Source: Bacteroidaceae bacterium | GTDB taxonomy: Bacteria; Bacteroidota; Bacteroidia; Bacteroidales; Bacteroidaceae | Length of the DNA: 44,076 bases | Reading direction: 5' to 3' | NCBI GenBank assembly: GCA_024697945.1 | Contig: JAILRU010000097.1 | Span: forward strand, 1 to 44,076 | Part shown: one piece after another, positions 1 to 8,322 of the stretch | How the letters are laid out: the number at the start of each line of letters is the position of its first letter | How positions within the stretch are numbered: the stretch's first letter is position 1 | Translations under genes and position numbers: made by a program | The notes under the pieces: generated by a model | The model's database searches: none | Told to the model about the DNA's origin: nothing | The model's input: the letters and a program-made list of their open reading frames with translations, nothing else

Positions 1-1
1 G

Positions 2-643
2 CTGGCTTCCTTCGTGGAACTCATCAACGAGGAGTGCAGCCAGTCCATGCGCATCAAGCTGACTGACGAGAAGGGACAGAAGTTCGTCTCCATCTATCCC
101 AAGGTCAGCGGCTCCATCTCCGACAAGGAGGTTCAGGCTAATCCCCAGAAGTATGAGGGACGTCAGACTGCTCTGGAGAGTGACCTGACAGCCGACATGC
201 TGACTGTGACCCTGGCAGCTACTGTGGGTGTCAATGCCTCCAAGCAGTTCGCCAAGAACAGCCACATCGAGAAGGCTACGGCACTGACCAACTCTGTTGC
301 TGATGAGGATGATGAAGAGAACGGCTCAGGTGGTTCAAACGGTTCAAGTGGTTCAAGCAGTTCAAGTGGTTCACAGAGCCAGACTTCTCTGACGGCTCCA
401 AGCATCAGTGGTACTACTCCATTCACTGAGAGTACCTCTGTGACGATGAGTGGTCCTTCTGGGGCTGAGATTCGCTACACAACTGATGGCTCTACTCCTA
501 CCAGCAGCAGCTCTCTCTACAGCTCGGCTCTGTCTCTCTCTGCAACCACTACTGTGAAGGCTATTGCCATCAAGAATGGTCAGAGCAGTGAAGTGACTAC
601 CAAGGTGTTCACGAAGAACTCAGGCAGCGGAGACGCTGACTAA
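2..643 (+). CDS. C-terminal part of a protein with Gly/Ser linker and chitobiase-type C-terminal domain (5' truncated)
   Basis: The reading frame is open from base 2, so the gene begins upstream of the window; the GTG at 14 is only an internal codon. The first ~100 visible residues are a compact polar domain I do not recognise with confidence; in Bacteroidetes such pieces occur in HU-related DNA-binding proteins, but no diagnostic motif is visible. A Gly/Ser/Gln linker follows (roughly residues 103-127 of the visible part). The last ~80 residues resemble the chitobiase/beta-hexosaminidase C-terminal fold: the 'IRYTTDGSTPT' core followed by a beta strand with 'TTTVKAIAIKNG' is typical. No sorting tail is present. 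It converges on truA across a terminator array. Product function is unknown. Confidence 0.75.
   Translation: MASFVELINEECSQSMRIKLTDEKGQKFVSIYPKVSGSISDKEVQANPQKYEGRQTALESDLTADMLTVTLAATVGVNASKQFAKNSHIEKATALTNSVADEDDEENGSGGSNGSSGSSSSSGSQSQTSLTAPSISGTTPFTESTSVTMSGPSGAEIRYTTDGSTPTSSSSLYSSALSLSATTTVKAIAIKNGQSSEVTTKVFTKNSGSGDAD
323..375 (+). repeat. Short tandem repeat coding a Gly/Ser linker
   Basis: Variants of a 9-base unit built on GGTTCAAGT recur about six times and encode Gly-Ser-Ser/Asn steps between the two domains of the first protein. Copy number could vary by slippage without a frameshift, because the unit is a multiple of three. Confidence 0.7.
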
Positions 644-676
644 ACAGACCCACCCCCGACCCCTCCCGTAATGGAG

Positions 677-900
677 GGGAGTTTTTGCTGCTTAAATTTA
701 AGTGAAAAATTAAAGACCTCTCCCCAGCCCCTCCCCTTATTAAAGGGAGTTTTTGCTGCTTAAATTTAAGTGAAAAATTAAAGACCTCTCCCCAGCCCCT
801 CCCCTTATTAAATGGAGGGGAGTTTTTGCTGCTTAAATTTAAGTGAAAAATTAAAGACCTCTCCCCAGCCCCTCCCCTTATTAAAGGGAGGGGAGTTTTT
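677..900. terminator. Tandem array of three hairpin terminator units between convergent genes
   Basis: Three nearly identical copies start at 677, 745 and 818 (periods 68 and 73), and the start of a fourth lies at 891. Each carries GGGAGTTTTTGCTGCTT, then CTTAAATTTAAG, then CTCCCCAGCCCCTCCCCTT, and closes on TTAAAGGGAGG. The C-rich and G-rich arms pair to a hairpin followed by a T run on the plus strand; read from truA the same arms also form a hairpin. It is therefore a likely bidirectional terminator, tripled by duplication. The last copy abuts the truA stop codon. Confidence 0.75.
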
Positions 901-1628
901 TAGTATTTGATGTCAACAAGGAAGAGGGCTTTGCCTGGGACACTCTCACCGGCAGTGCATCTGTCTTGGGCTTCTGTGATGCTACGCAGGTCTTCTATGC
1001 TTATCCTGCCACGACCTACATCTATGAGGGTTCCCACAATGGCCCGTACCATGTTGCGGAGGAAACGGTTGGCTGTGATGGTGAAACGCCATTGACCTGG
1101 GGCCACTTCATCCCAATGGGCTTCCTTGATGTCGCAGAGGTTTGTCTTTGTGTCTGTGTTCACCTTCGAGAAGCTGGTGAAGTCCTTGTACTCAAGCAAT
1201 ACCTGTGCTGCCTGGTTCATCTTCCCAAAGTCGAGCTTATAGGGTATCTGCCAACTGTAGGCAGAGAGGAAGGGGTCTTTTTGTGTGTGAATGAAGTAGT
1301 GGTAGGTACGCGAGGTGGCTGAGAAACGTGCATGCAAGTCATCTGGAACCTGATGGATATCCTGCACAGCTATGTCTTGTGGAAGGAGCCTGTTGAGTTT
1401 GTAGGTCAAGTCCATCTCATCCAAGGGGGAGGTACTATCGAAGTGAGCTACCATCATACGGGCATGGACTCCTGTGTCTGTGCGACCTGCACCTACTACC
1501 TCAATGGGTTGACGGAGTAGGATAGAGAGTGCTTCCTGCAGCCGTTGCTGTATGCTGTCACCATTTGGCTGAATCTGCCAGCCATGATAGTGAGTGCCGT
1601 CGTAGGAAAGTGTGATGAAATATCGCAT
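900..1628 (-). CDS. truA: tRNA pseudouridine synthase A
   Basis: TruA converts uridines 38-40 of the tRNA anticodon arm to pseudouridine. The product is 242 residues, the usual size, when started at the ATG at 1626-1628 ([11 protein letters not shown]). A longer frame reaches 1655, but its extra residues come from a G/C palindrome and do not belong to the family. The catalytic aspartate is D51 in [11 protein letters not shown], and the C-terminal half has the conserved '[17 protein letters not shown]' segment. The stop codon touches the last copy of the terminator array. Upstream lie a palindrome and simple repeats with no clear promoter; the gene could be cotranscribed with the nuclease genes before it. 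Confidence 0.96.
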   Translation of the reverse strand: MRYFITLSYDGTHYHGWQIQPNGDSIQQRLQEALSILLRQPIEVVGAGRTDTGVHARMMVAHFDSTSPLDEMDLTYKLNRLLPQDIAVQDIHQVPDDLHARFSATSRTYHYFIHTQKDPFLSAYSWQIPYKLDFGKMNQAAQVLLEYKDFTSFSKVNTDTKTNLCDIKEAHWDEVAPGQWRFTITANRFLRNMVRAIVGTLIDVGRGRISIEDLRSITEAQDRCTAGESVPGKALFLVDIKY

Positions 1629-1653
1629 AGACCCCCTGACCCCCTTTGGGGGC
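1629..1653. repeat. Short GC palindrome immediately upstream of truA
   Basis: CCCCC-TTT-GGGGG (1640-1652), preceded by AGACCCCCTGA, lies directly against the truA start. It resembles the elements at 646-680 and, inverted, at 16212-16246, which share an AGACCCAC-type lead followed by a C-run/G-run hairpin. It probably belongs to a dispersed small repeat family of this genome. Confidence 0.55.
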
Positions 1654-1656
1654 AAA

Positions 1657-1715
1657 ATAGGTTATTGGTTATTGGTTATAGGTTATTGAAAAGGTTATAG
1701 GTTATTGAAAAGGTT
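1657..1715. repeat. Simple-sequence spacer of GGTTATTG/GGTTATAG units
   Basis: About seven imperfect copies of an 8-base unit (GGTTATTG, GGTTATAG) separate truA from the nuclease gene. The same sequence type, in inverse orientation, forms the spacer at 27182-27224. No coding potential or hairpin is seen. Confidence 0.65.
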
Positions 1716-1720
1716 ATTGA

Positions 1721-4069
1721 TTAGGGTTTAGAGATGATGGTTTTCTTGTTATTCTGGATGATTATTCTATGAGGAACTTTTTGGTTATCTACTCTACGGC
1801 CGCTCAAATCATAAATGCCATTTTGAATTTTGAATTCTGAATTTTGAATTGACTCGATGCCATCTGGGTCTTCCCAGTCACTCATCTGTATGTTGTCTAT
1901 GTTCACACGTTTGTTACCAGTATTATCATTCTCGAACTTGAGACGGATATTGCCATCTTTGTTGAGTTTATAGCCATAGCGCTTCATGGATCCAACTGTG
2001 AGTCCTGAGACTACCTTGGTCCAGGTCTTTCCTCCATCTATGCTGTAGCTGACACTCATCTTCACACCTGTATCACTACCATAACTTCCTGCATAGAACC
2101 AGAGGCTGTCACAACCATTCACCTTGTCTGTGAGCATCATGATGTGGGCTGGTGTGGTTATCTCGCCTCCAGACTTGACATATCCCTTCATGCGGACACA
2201 CTTCTTGTCCTGTGCATTGTCATCGCCTGCTATCAGGGCATTGCTCATCTCCCAGGTGGCTGCTGAACAGGTGACCTCAGCTGAAGCGTAAGCTCCCTTT
2301 GAGCCAGTCTCGAAGTCCTCGAAGAAGGACTTGCTGGCATCTACACTACAGCTGACGGAGATAACTCTGTCGTCCAGTCCCTCGGTACTTACAATGACTT
2401 CTCCTTCATAGTCACCCTCTTCTTCTGCCCCTCCAAAGCGTACAAAGAAGTCTGCACTCTGTCCCTTGAGGGTGAGCTGCTGAGACCATTCCTCTCCGTC
2501 TGTGCTGAGCTCAAACGGAGCACTTGTGACGACATCTGTCACATACTTAGGTACAGCCATAGCTGTGACAGAAACCTGGGTCTTGGAACTGGGCTTGCCA
2601 GGTGTGGCAGAGAAGGCAATCTCGTCTGTGCTGACAGTGAAGACAGGTGCTACGTCTGGCATCTCCACCATGACTTCATTGCTGCTGATGGTCTCCTGTC
2701 CTTCCTGAATGATGCTAACCCTGTAATAATAGGTTGTGCTGGGCGTGACATTCTTCACCTGATAGGTTGTGTCGGTGGTGGTGTATGTGCCAAAGGTCTT
2801 GGGCTGTCCCTGTGCATCCTTTGTATAGACATCCAGGGTGTAGGTGGCTCCAGGCAGATAGTTCATCCAGTTGGCATTGAAACGACGACTGCTTACTGCA
2901 CAGACTATGTCTGTTGCTGCATAGGCTGGGATGCCATCTACGAAGTCAATGAGCAATGGGGTTTGCTGCACATAGCCACTACCTTCGAGCAGGAGCATGG
3001 TGGAGTAGGGACCTGCTTCAGTGGGTGAAACAGAGACAATGACATCTGTGCCTTCTGTGATTTCCTCGGCAGAGAGGTTTGTTTTGGCGAGGGAAAAGGC
3101 CTCGCCCACTACGGCAAGGGTTGCACCTTCACTCAGGCCTCTGCCTCGCACTTGTACCTTAGCACTGAAGGGACGTGAGAGGGGTTGCAGTCCGAAGTCT
3201 ATCTCCTCACCAGCCAGTGGTACAAAGATTTCCGCTCCACTCTCCTCGTTGCAATAGAACTGTTCGTCTGTCTTGTCTCCCCAGATGTATTGGCAGAGCT
3301 CAGGATAATCCACAAAGGGATTTCGGTTGCCCTGTATGCTGTAGATGGCTTCACACCGCTCCTGTTCTATCTCGTCGAGAGGGTCTGCTTCAGCCCATTC
3401 AAGCATCAGGTTATAGACCCAGGGCCGCATCAGTAGTGGGCTGTTGGGGTCAACGGTAAGCAGGCCTTCTGTAGTGGTCCACAGGGAAGTCATGTGGCTG
3501 TAGCAGGTAGCCATATAGAAATAGGTACGTGCAAAATCGCCCTTCCATTCATCAGCTGGTTCCCAAACGGTTATGAGGCTGTCAGCACGGTAACTGGTGC
3601 TCTTGCCTACCTTTGTGACACCATTTGTGTAGGACACATTGCCATCCACCACTCCAATCGGGTTGTTGCTCTTCCTGCCGTTTGCTGTTGCATCAGCAGG
3701 ATAGAGGTTGAAGAGGTCACAGTAGGCATTGTTCTTCAGGTGTCCCCACCAACTGTTGGCCCAGATGTGCTCGATGTTCATGTTGTTCACAGCACTCATG
3801 TCTGGGTTGAGGTAGCGTACCACATTGCTGTAACGGTCACGCACCTGCATGTCCTCCATCTGGTCAGTCAGCCAGAAACCGTTCCATGTCCTGCCCACAC
3901 CACCTCCATAGTCCAGCACTTGGTCGGGCTGGATGATGTCATGCAGGGCAGCCTTGAGCTGTGTGCAACGAAGTCCCTCTGCCTTGCGGTAGTACTGGTC
4001 TTGCGCTAAGGCTGAATGAAAAATTAAAAATGAAAAATTAAAAATGAAAAGGATTATCAGACGTTTCAT
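1721..4069 (-). CDS. Secreted endonuclease I family nuclease with Fn3 and C-terminal sorting tail
   Basis: The 782-residue product starts with a signal peptide (MKRLIILFIFNFSFLIFHSA, cleaved near ALAQ). Residues ~24-270 form an endonuclease I (NucM-type) domain with the histidine motif 'NIEHIWANSWWG' near residue 95-105, then 'CDLFNLYPADATANGRKSNN' and, near the domain end, 'NPFVDYPELCQYIWGD'. The rest holds beta-sandwich modules: an Ig-like part, an Fn3-like domain (~390-480) and a galactose-binding-like region (~585-730). The tail 'GIYDLSGRRV...KKTIISKP' resembles type IX secretion sorting tails of Prevotella. The likely role is extracellular, non-specific DNA/RNA degradation for nutrient gain or biofilm DNA cleavage. 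Its ATG overlaps the stop of the upstream paralogue (TAATG), so translation is probably coupled. Confidence 0.85.
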   Translation of the reverse strand: MKRLIILFIFNFSFLIFHSALAQDQYYRKAEGLRCTQLKAALHDIIQPDQVLDYGGGVGRTWNGFWLTDQMEDMQVRDRYSNVVRYLNPDMSAVNNMNIEHIWANSWWGHLKNNAYCDLFNLYPADATANGRKSNNPIGVVDGNVSYTNGVTKVGKSTSYRADSLITVWEPADEWKGDFARTYFYMATCYSHMTSLWTTTEGLLTVDPNSPLLMRPWVYNLMLEWAEADPLDEIEQERCEAIYSIQGNRNPFVDYPELCQYIWGDKTDEQFYCNEESGAEIFVPLAGEEIDFGLQPLSRPFSAKVQVRGRGLSEGATLAVVGEAFSLAKTNLSAEEITEGTDVIVSVSPTEAGPYSTMLLLEGSGYVQQTPLLIDFVDGIPAYAATDIVCAVSSRRFNANWMNYLPGATYTLDVYTKDAQGQPKTFGTYTTTDTTYQVKNVTPSTTYYYRVSIIQEGQETISSNEVMVEMPDVAPVFTVSTDEIAFSATPGKPSSKTQVSVTAMAVPKYVTDVVTSAPFELSTDGEEWSQQLTLKGQSADFFVRFGGAEEEGDYEGEVIVSTEGLDDRVISVSCSVDASKSFFEDFETGSKGAYASAEVTCSAATWEMSNALIAGDDNAQDKKCVRMKGYVKSGGEITTPAHIMMLTDKVNGCDSLWFYAGSYGSDTGVKMSVSYSIDGGKTWTKVVSGLTVGSMKRYGYKLNKDGNIRLKFENDNTGNKRVNIDNIQMSDWEDPDGIESIQNSEFKIQNGIYDLSGRRVDNQKVPHRIIIQNNKKTIISKP

Positions 4070-5562
4070 TATCTTTGCAGTGTCTTTTTACCGTTCTTGA
4101 TGACAATTCCCTTTGTGTTCCAAGGAACCATCCTGCCGCTCAAATCATAAATGCCATTTTGAATTTTGGATTTTGAATTTTGAATTGACTCGATGCCATC
4201 GGGCACTGTATAGGCAGTCACCTTGACATTCCTTACCTCCCAGCAGTAGGCGGCATTGTCGTTGCTCTGGAAACGGAAGGCCAGTGTTATCACCTTCCCA
4301 CTGTAAGCAGAGAGGTTGATGTCGCCAGAGGAAACGAAGCTGGTGAAGTTGCTTTTTGATGGAAGTGGTGGGAAATTGGCATCAAGTGAGGTCCATGTGG
4401 CATCTTCTGGCACTCCGTCGTAGTTCTCACTGACGAGCACCTGGAAGTAGGTGTCCTTCACAGCTTCTGTCTTGTTGTAGCCCGTAGCATGGTCGAAGGT
4501 GAGTGTGGCTGTCAGGGAGTGTGTCAAGTCCAGATTCAGCATCAGGTACTCGTCTGCTTCCCTGTTAGGCAGATTGTAAGCAGTGGCTTTTGCTCCATAC
4601 TTGGAATCGCTCATCCAAGCTTCACCCTCACAACCATCATAGGTACGGACAAAGAAGGGAGCCAAGCCTGATTGCAGCGTGCAGTCAACCAAGGTGGTAA
4701 AGTCTGGAATGGGGTCATCTCCCTGACCGCCTCCAGAAGAAGAGCCATCAGTATTGAAGGCAAAGTCTATGCTGTCGCCCCAGATGTACTCAGCAAGATT
4801 GGGGAAATCAATGAAGGGATTGCGGTTCTTCTGTTCAACATAGACACGTTCATTACGTGTTCTTTCCCAATCACATACAGGGTCGTTCTTAGACCATTGC
4901 AACAACATGGGCAGGATGTCTTCCTTCAGTGTGGGATAGTCTTCACGCCTGAAAGAGACATTCACATCACTGCGTTCCTCCCAGTTGACATCAGGGTAGC
5001 AGGTTGCCACATAGAAGAAGATGCGAGCAAAGTCCCCTTTATACTCATCGCAAGGTTCAAACACCATGTCGCCATTTTTGTCCTTTCCCGTCTTCATGCG
5101 TGGATTGGAGTATGACACAGAGCCTTTCACCACACCCAATGGATAGTTGCCCTTCGCACTGTTGGCTTTCGATTCTGAAGGTATCACCTGGAAGAGGTCA
5201 CACCCCACATTTATGCCTGTTCCTCCGCCCCACCAGCTCTGGGGAGCCACATGCTCTTTGTTCATGCCACTCACAGCTGAGCCGGTTCCTGTGAAGTAAA
5301 ACACCTTGTCGTTGTAATAGTCCATCACCTGGTGCTGTCCCTGTGAATTTGTCTTGGGCAGATAGTCCACTTTCTCGTAAGAAATCCACAGGTCGCCGTA
5401 TTTTATCTTTGTGTGGTCTGAAATCAAATCATACATGGCAGCCTTGAGTGCGGCTTTCTTCTTGCCATTTACATTTATATAATAGTCCTCGGGAATGCCT
5501 GCCATAGCCAAATAGGGTAGGGACAGGAAAAAGGAAAGCAGTAGTAGGGACGACTTTTTCAT
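4069..5562 (-). CDS. Secreted endonuclease I family nuclease with C-terminal sorting tail (paralogue)
   Basis: Started at the ATG at 5560-5562, the protein is 497 residues with a signal peptide (MKKSSLLLLSFFLSLPYLAMA). A longer frame to 5607 would place the start inside the promoter. The endonuclease I domain carries 'MNKEHVAPQSWWGG', 'CDLFQVIPSESKANSAKGNY' and the closing 'NPFIDFPNLAEYIWGD', all matching the downstream paralogue. A Gly/Ser linker leads to a beta-rich C-terminal module of the kind that follows such nucleases ('TLTFDHATGYN', 'CWEVRNVKVTAY'). The tail 'GIYDLSGRMV...' ends in KKTLQR. It is the first gene of the pair, with a well-formed promoter 23-53 bp upstream. Confidence 0.85.
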   Translation of the reverse strand: MKKSSLLLLSFFLSLPYLAMAGIPEDYYINVNGKKKAALKAAMYDLISDHTKIKYGDLWISYEKVDYLPKTNSQGQHQVMDYYNDKVFYFTGTGSAVSGMNKEHVAPQSWWGGGTGINVGCDLFQVIPSESKANSAKGNYPLGVVKGSVSYSNPRMKTGKDKNGDMVFEPCDEYKGDFARIFFYVATCYPDVNWEERSDVNVSFRREDYPTLKEDILPMLLQWSKNDPVCDWERTRNERVYVEQKNRNPFIDFPNLAEYIWGDSIDFAFNTDGSSSGGGQGDDPIPDFTTLVDCTLQSGLAPFFVRTYDGCEGEAWMSDSKYGAKATAYNLPNREADEYLMLNLDLTHSLTATLTFDHATGYNKTEAVKDTYFQVLVSENYDGVPEDATWTSLDANFPPLPSKSNFTSFVSSGDINLSAYSGKVITLAFRFQSNDNAAYCWEVRNVKVTAYTVPDGIESIQNSKSKIQNGIYDLSGRMVPWNTKGIVIKNGKKTLQR

Positions 5563-5584
5563 GATAATTACATTAATTCTGCTA

Positions 5585-5615
5585 CAAAGGTACGACTTTG
5601 CAAGCAATATTCAAA
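5585..5615 (-). promoter_or_regulatory. Bacteroidetes-type promoter of the nuclease pair
   Basis: On the minus strand TTTG (complement of 5612-5615) is followed after 19 bp by TACCTTTG (complement of 5585-5592). This matches the -33 TTTG / -7 TAnnTTTG consensus of Bacteroides sigma factor ABfr. The box ends 22 bp before the chosen start codon. Confidence 0.75.
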
Positions 5616-5665
5616 AGAAATAACCCATTTCTTGCTTGAATGAGTAGGAATGTTAACCATAATCC

Positions 5666-6964
5666 CTAATAGCCGCTGAAGGCAACATCCTCGAAGGCAA
5701 TGGTAGGGATGATTTCTGTTTCCCAAGGGTCGGCATCATTACATACATGGCTCAGACGTTGCCACACATCGAGCATATTGCCTGTAATGTTCATGCCACT
5801 GACAGGCTGAACAATGCATCCATTCTCAATGAGGAAGCCCTCTATGCCGTAGGAGAAGTTGCCTGTCACAGGGTCACAGTTACCACCATTGAAGTCCGTG
5901 ACAAGGATGGCATGATGGGAGTCGGCGATGAGTTGCTCCATGCCCTCTGCTCCCTGCTTCATAATCAGATGATGTATGCCTTGTGTGGTAGGTTTCATGC
6001 CCAGTTTCTTACTCATAGGCGTATCTATGAAGTAGGTCTGCAAGCATCCATCTGTGAAGAGTTCCCTCCGCTTTGTGGCTACTCCATCATAGTCGAAGAG
6101 TGCTGCTCCACGTGTGCTTGGCTGGAGTGGGTCATCTACAATGTTTACAAGAGGAGAGGCAACCTGCTGTCCAAGTTTGCCCAAGAGGAATGATGTGCGT
6201 TGCTGCAAGGCCTGCCCGTTCATGGCATTCAGTATGGGCTGCAGGAAGTTACCAGCACAAGGAGATTCCAATATCATACGATAGTGCCCACCTGGAGCTG
6301 GTTTCTGACCTATTTTGTTCAGTGTCCGTTTGAGGGCTGTGGGAGCAATCCCTGTGTGAGGCATGTCATGGAAGAACAATCTTGTCTCGCCCCATCCATC
6401 CATAGGATGCTGCCCTCTTTCTCCCTCCACGGTGATGATGCTGGTGAGGGTACAGTAACTGCTCTGCTCCTTGCCATCGAAGCCATTGCTGATGAGATAG
6501 TGTGCCTGATGCTGCCGGTCCATGTAGCGTGTCTGCATACTGATAATGCGTTTGTCTGCACCCTCCACCTCCTTTGCCGTGTCCTGCAACAGCTGGAGTT
6601 TCTCACCTGGGTCTATTTCTGAGAGTGAGGCATCAAAGTTCTTCAAGTCCGGGCCTCCACCTTTGTAATATCTGGCTGGGTCAGCAAGGGTACGGCTCTC
6701 ATCAGGTTCCAACAATCTGGTTGTCTCATAAGCCTTCAGGATGAAGTCCTTGACAGACTCAGGTCGCAAGTCATTGGTATAGAAGAACCCATCCCTGCCA
6801 TCAAGGTAGAGATTTATGGCAAGAGAAAGGGATGTGGCACGAAGCATCTTCTCCACTTTGCCATCACGCAGGGTGATATTGTCCTCATTGTTCTCCAACA
6901 GGACAAGCTTGTAGTCGAGCTTTGCAGGAAGCTTTCGAATATATTCTTCTGCATGGTATATCAT
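5666..6964 (-). CDS. TldE/PmbA family protease subunit
   Basis: The 432-residue product is the TldE (PmbA) type partner of a TldD/TldE heterodimeric metalloprotease. It shows the family's N-terminal 'ITLRDGKVEKMLRATS' strand region, the central 'RGAALFDYDGVATKRRELF' segment, and the C-terminal 'DFNGGNCDPVTGNFSYGIEG' and 'NITGNMLDVWQRL' motifs. As expected for TldE it lacks an HExxxH motif. In E. coli the pair trims unfolded or modified peptides, including the microcin B17 precursor. The start ATG overlaps the tldD stop in an ATGA tetranucleotide, so both subunits are probably made in equal amounts. It ends the long minus-strand run that begins with the glucuronate genes. Confidence 0.88.
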   Translation of the reverse strand: MIYHAEEYIRKLPAKLDYKLVLLENNEDNITLRDGKVEKMLRATSLSLAINLYLDGRDGFFYTNDLRPESVKDFILKAYETTRLLEPDESRTLADPARYYKGGGPDLKNFDASLSEIDPGEKLQLLQDTAKEVEGADKRIISMQTRYMDRQHQAHYLISNGFDGKEQSSYCTLTSIITVEGERGQHPMDGWGETRLFFHDMPHTGIAPTALKRTLNKIGQKPAPGGHYRMILESPCAGNFLQPILNAMNGQALQQRTSFLLGKLGQQVASPLVNIVDDPLQPSTRGAALFDYDGVATKRRELFTDGCLQTYFIDTPMSKKLGMKPTTQGIHHLIMKQGAEGMEQLIADSHHAILVTDFNGGNCDPVTGNFSYGIEGFLIENGCIVQPVSGMNITGNMLDVWQRLSHVCNDADPWETEIIPTIAFEDVAFSGY

Positions 6965-8322
6965 CCTACTATCAATTTATCTATCAATACTGTAGGCAGA
7001 CCTTGACTGACAGCTACCTTCTGTCCCTCCTTGCCACACATACTGGCACTATGGTCGATGCTGAGATTGCCTGCCACCATACTGATGCGGCGAAGTGCCT
7101 CAGGACCATTGCCAATGATGTTAAGGTCTCGCAAAGGACGTGTCAGATGGCCATCCTCTATGAGATAACCTGTTTTCATGAAGAAGGTGAAGTCGCCAGC
7201 CCCTATCTGCACCTGACCATTGGTGAAGGACTGAGCATAGATGCCGCGTTTCACACTACGGATAATGTCCTCCTCCTTTGCTTCACCAGGTAGCATATAG
7301 GTGGAACGCATACGTGGAATGGGCATACATCTGAAACTCTCACGACGGCCATTACCTGTAGGCTTGACACCAAAATGACTGGCACTGATGCGGTCATACA
7401 GGTAGCTGTTGAGACGTCCATGTTCTACAAGTGTTGTGCATTGCCCTGGAATCCCCTCATCGTCATAGCGCAGCATCCCAGCATCACCTGGAAGAGTGCC
7501 ATCATCCACAATACTGATGTTCGGATGACAGATTTGCTTGCCCAGCTGTCCGGTGAAGATGCTGTCACCTGTACGGATGAAGTCTGCCTCGAAAGCATGT
7601 CCTATGGCTTCATGCAACAGGATTCCGCTGCTACCTGCTGCCATTACTACAGGCATCTCACCACCCTCAATCTGAGTGGCAGAGAAGAGGAAGTCAGTAC
7701 GCTCAATAGCCTCACGAACCACTTCCTCTATGAGGGCATCAGACAGGAACTCTCCACCCATCTGCATCATGCGCGAGGCAAAACCCATCTGTGTCTGGCC
7801 ACCCCTCTCCATAACAATATTCACAGAAAGAGAGGTACGTGGACGGAAGTCATGGAATGCAGTTCCATCACTTGCAGCAAACTCAACCTCCTGCATTCGT
7901 TGAGAGACGTATGCCTTGACCTTGACAATGGAATCATCAAGCACATGGGCTTTCTCCTCAACTTTCAGGAGGAATTGGCGGAGAGCCTCACCCCCAACTT
8001 CTTTCTTGGGAGAACGGAGGAATGGCTGCTTATATTTATGCAAGGGAAGCCCCTCTCCTGGGTTGTTTTTTGGAGAGAAGCTTCTTCCTGCAAATCTTGC
8101 TGCCTTTAGCAAAGACTCTTCGCTAAGGTCCATCGTATAGGCATAACCAGTCTCTGTACCATTGACAGCCCTGATGCCAGCACCATAAAGACAGACCTGC
8201 TGTGCCTGGCTCACCTTGCCATCCTGCAGCACCATGCTGCTGATGTCGGTGTCCTCAATAAAGATATCGGCGTAGTTACTCCCCAAGGTATTCTGCCAAT
8301 GTCTTGCCAAGTTCTTCACCAC
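6961..8322 (-). CDS. tldD: TldD family metalloprotease subunit (start uncertain)
   Basis: This is the catalytic partner of TldE. The active-site motif HEAIGH (bases ~7596-7614) and the C-terminal 'MCGKEGQ' cysteine, a metal ligand in E. coli TldD, are both present, as are 'YDDEGIPGQCTTLVEHG' and 'RIRSTYMLPG'-like segments. The 5' end is unclear. The only in-frame ATG far upstream (8400) lies 125 bp inside the preceding thioredoxin gene. I chose GTG at 8320-8322, which gives the helix 'NLARHWQNTLGSNYADIFIE' expected before the first conserved strand and a 453-residue protein. GTG at 8319 or TTG at 8286 (just after the upstream reading frame's last codons) are alternatives. Any of these starts overlaps the upstream gene, though TTG 8286 by only 11 bp. 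Confidence 0.85.
   Translation of the reverse strand: MVKNLARHWQNTLGSNYADIFIEDTDISSMVLQDGKVSQAQQVCLYGAGIRAVNGTETGYAYTMDLSEESLLKAARFAGRSFSPKNNPGEGLPLHKYKQPFLRSPKKEVGGEALRQFLLKVEEKAHVLDDSIVKVKAYVSQRMQEVEFAASDGTAFHDFRPRTSLSVNIVMERGGQTQMGFASRMMQMGGEFLSDALIEEVVREAIERTDFLFSATQIEGGEMPVVMAAGSSGILLHEAIGHAFEADFIRTGDSIFTGQLGKQICHPNISIVDDGTLPGDAGMLRYDDEGIPGQCTTLVEHGRLNSYLYDRISASHFGVKPTGNGRRESFRCMPIPRMRSTYMLPGEAKEEDIIRSVKRGIYAQSFTNGQVQIGAGDFTFFMKTGYLIEDGHLTRPLRDLNIIGNGPEALRRISMVAGNLSIDHSASMCGKEGQKVAVSQGLPTVLIDKLIVG

Noticed and set aside
1657..1715. Telomere-like GGTTATTG / CCTAATAACC repeats (also 27182-27224)
   Set aside because: Short, imperfect and confined to gene junctions of a bacterial chromosome; better seen as simple-sequence spacers.
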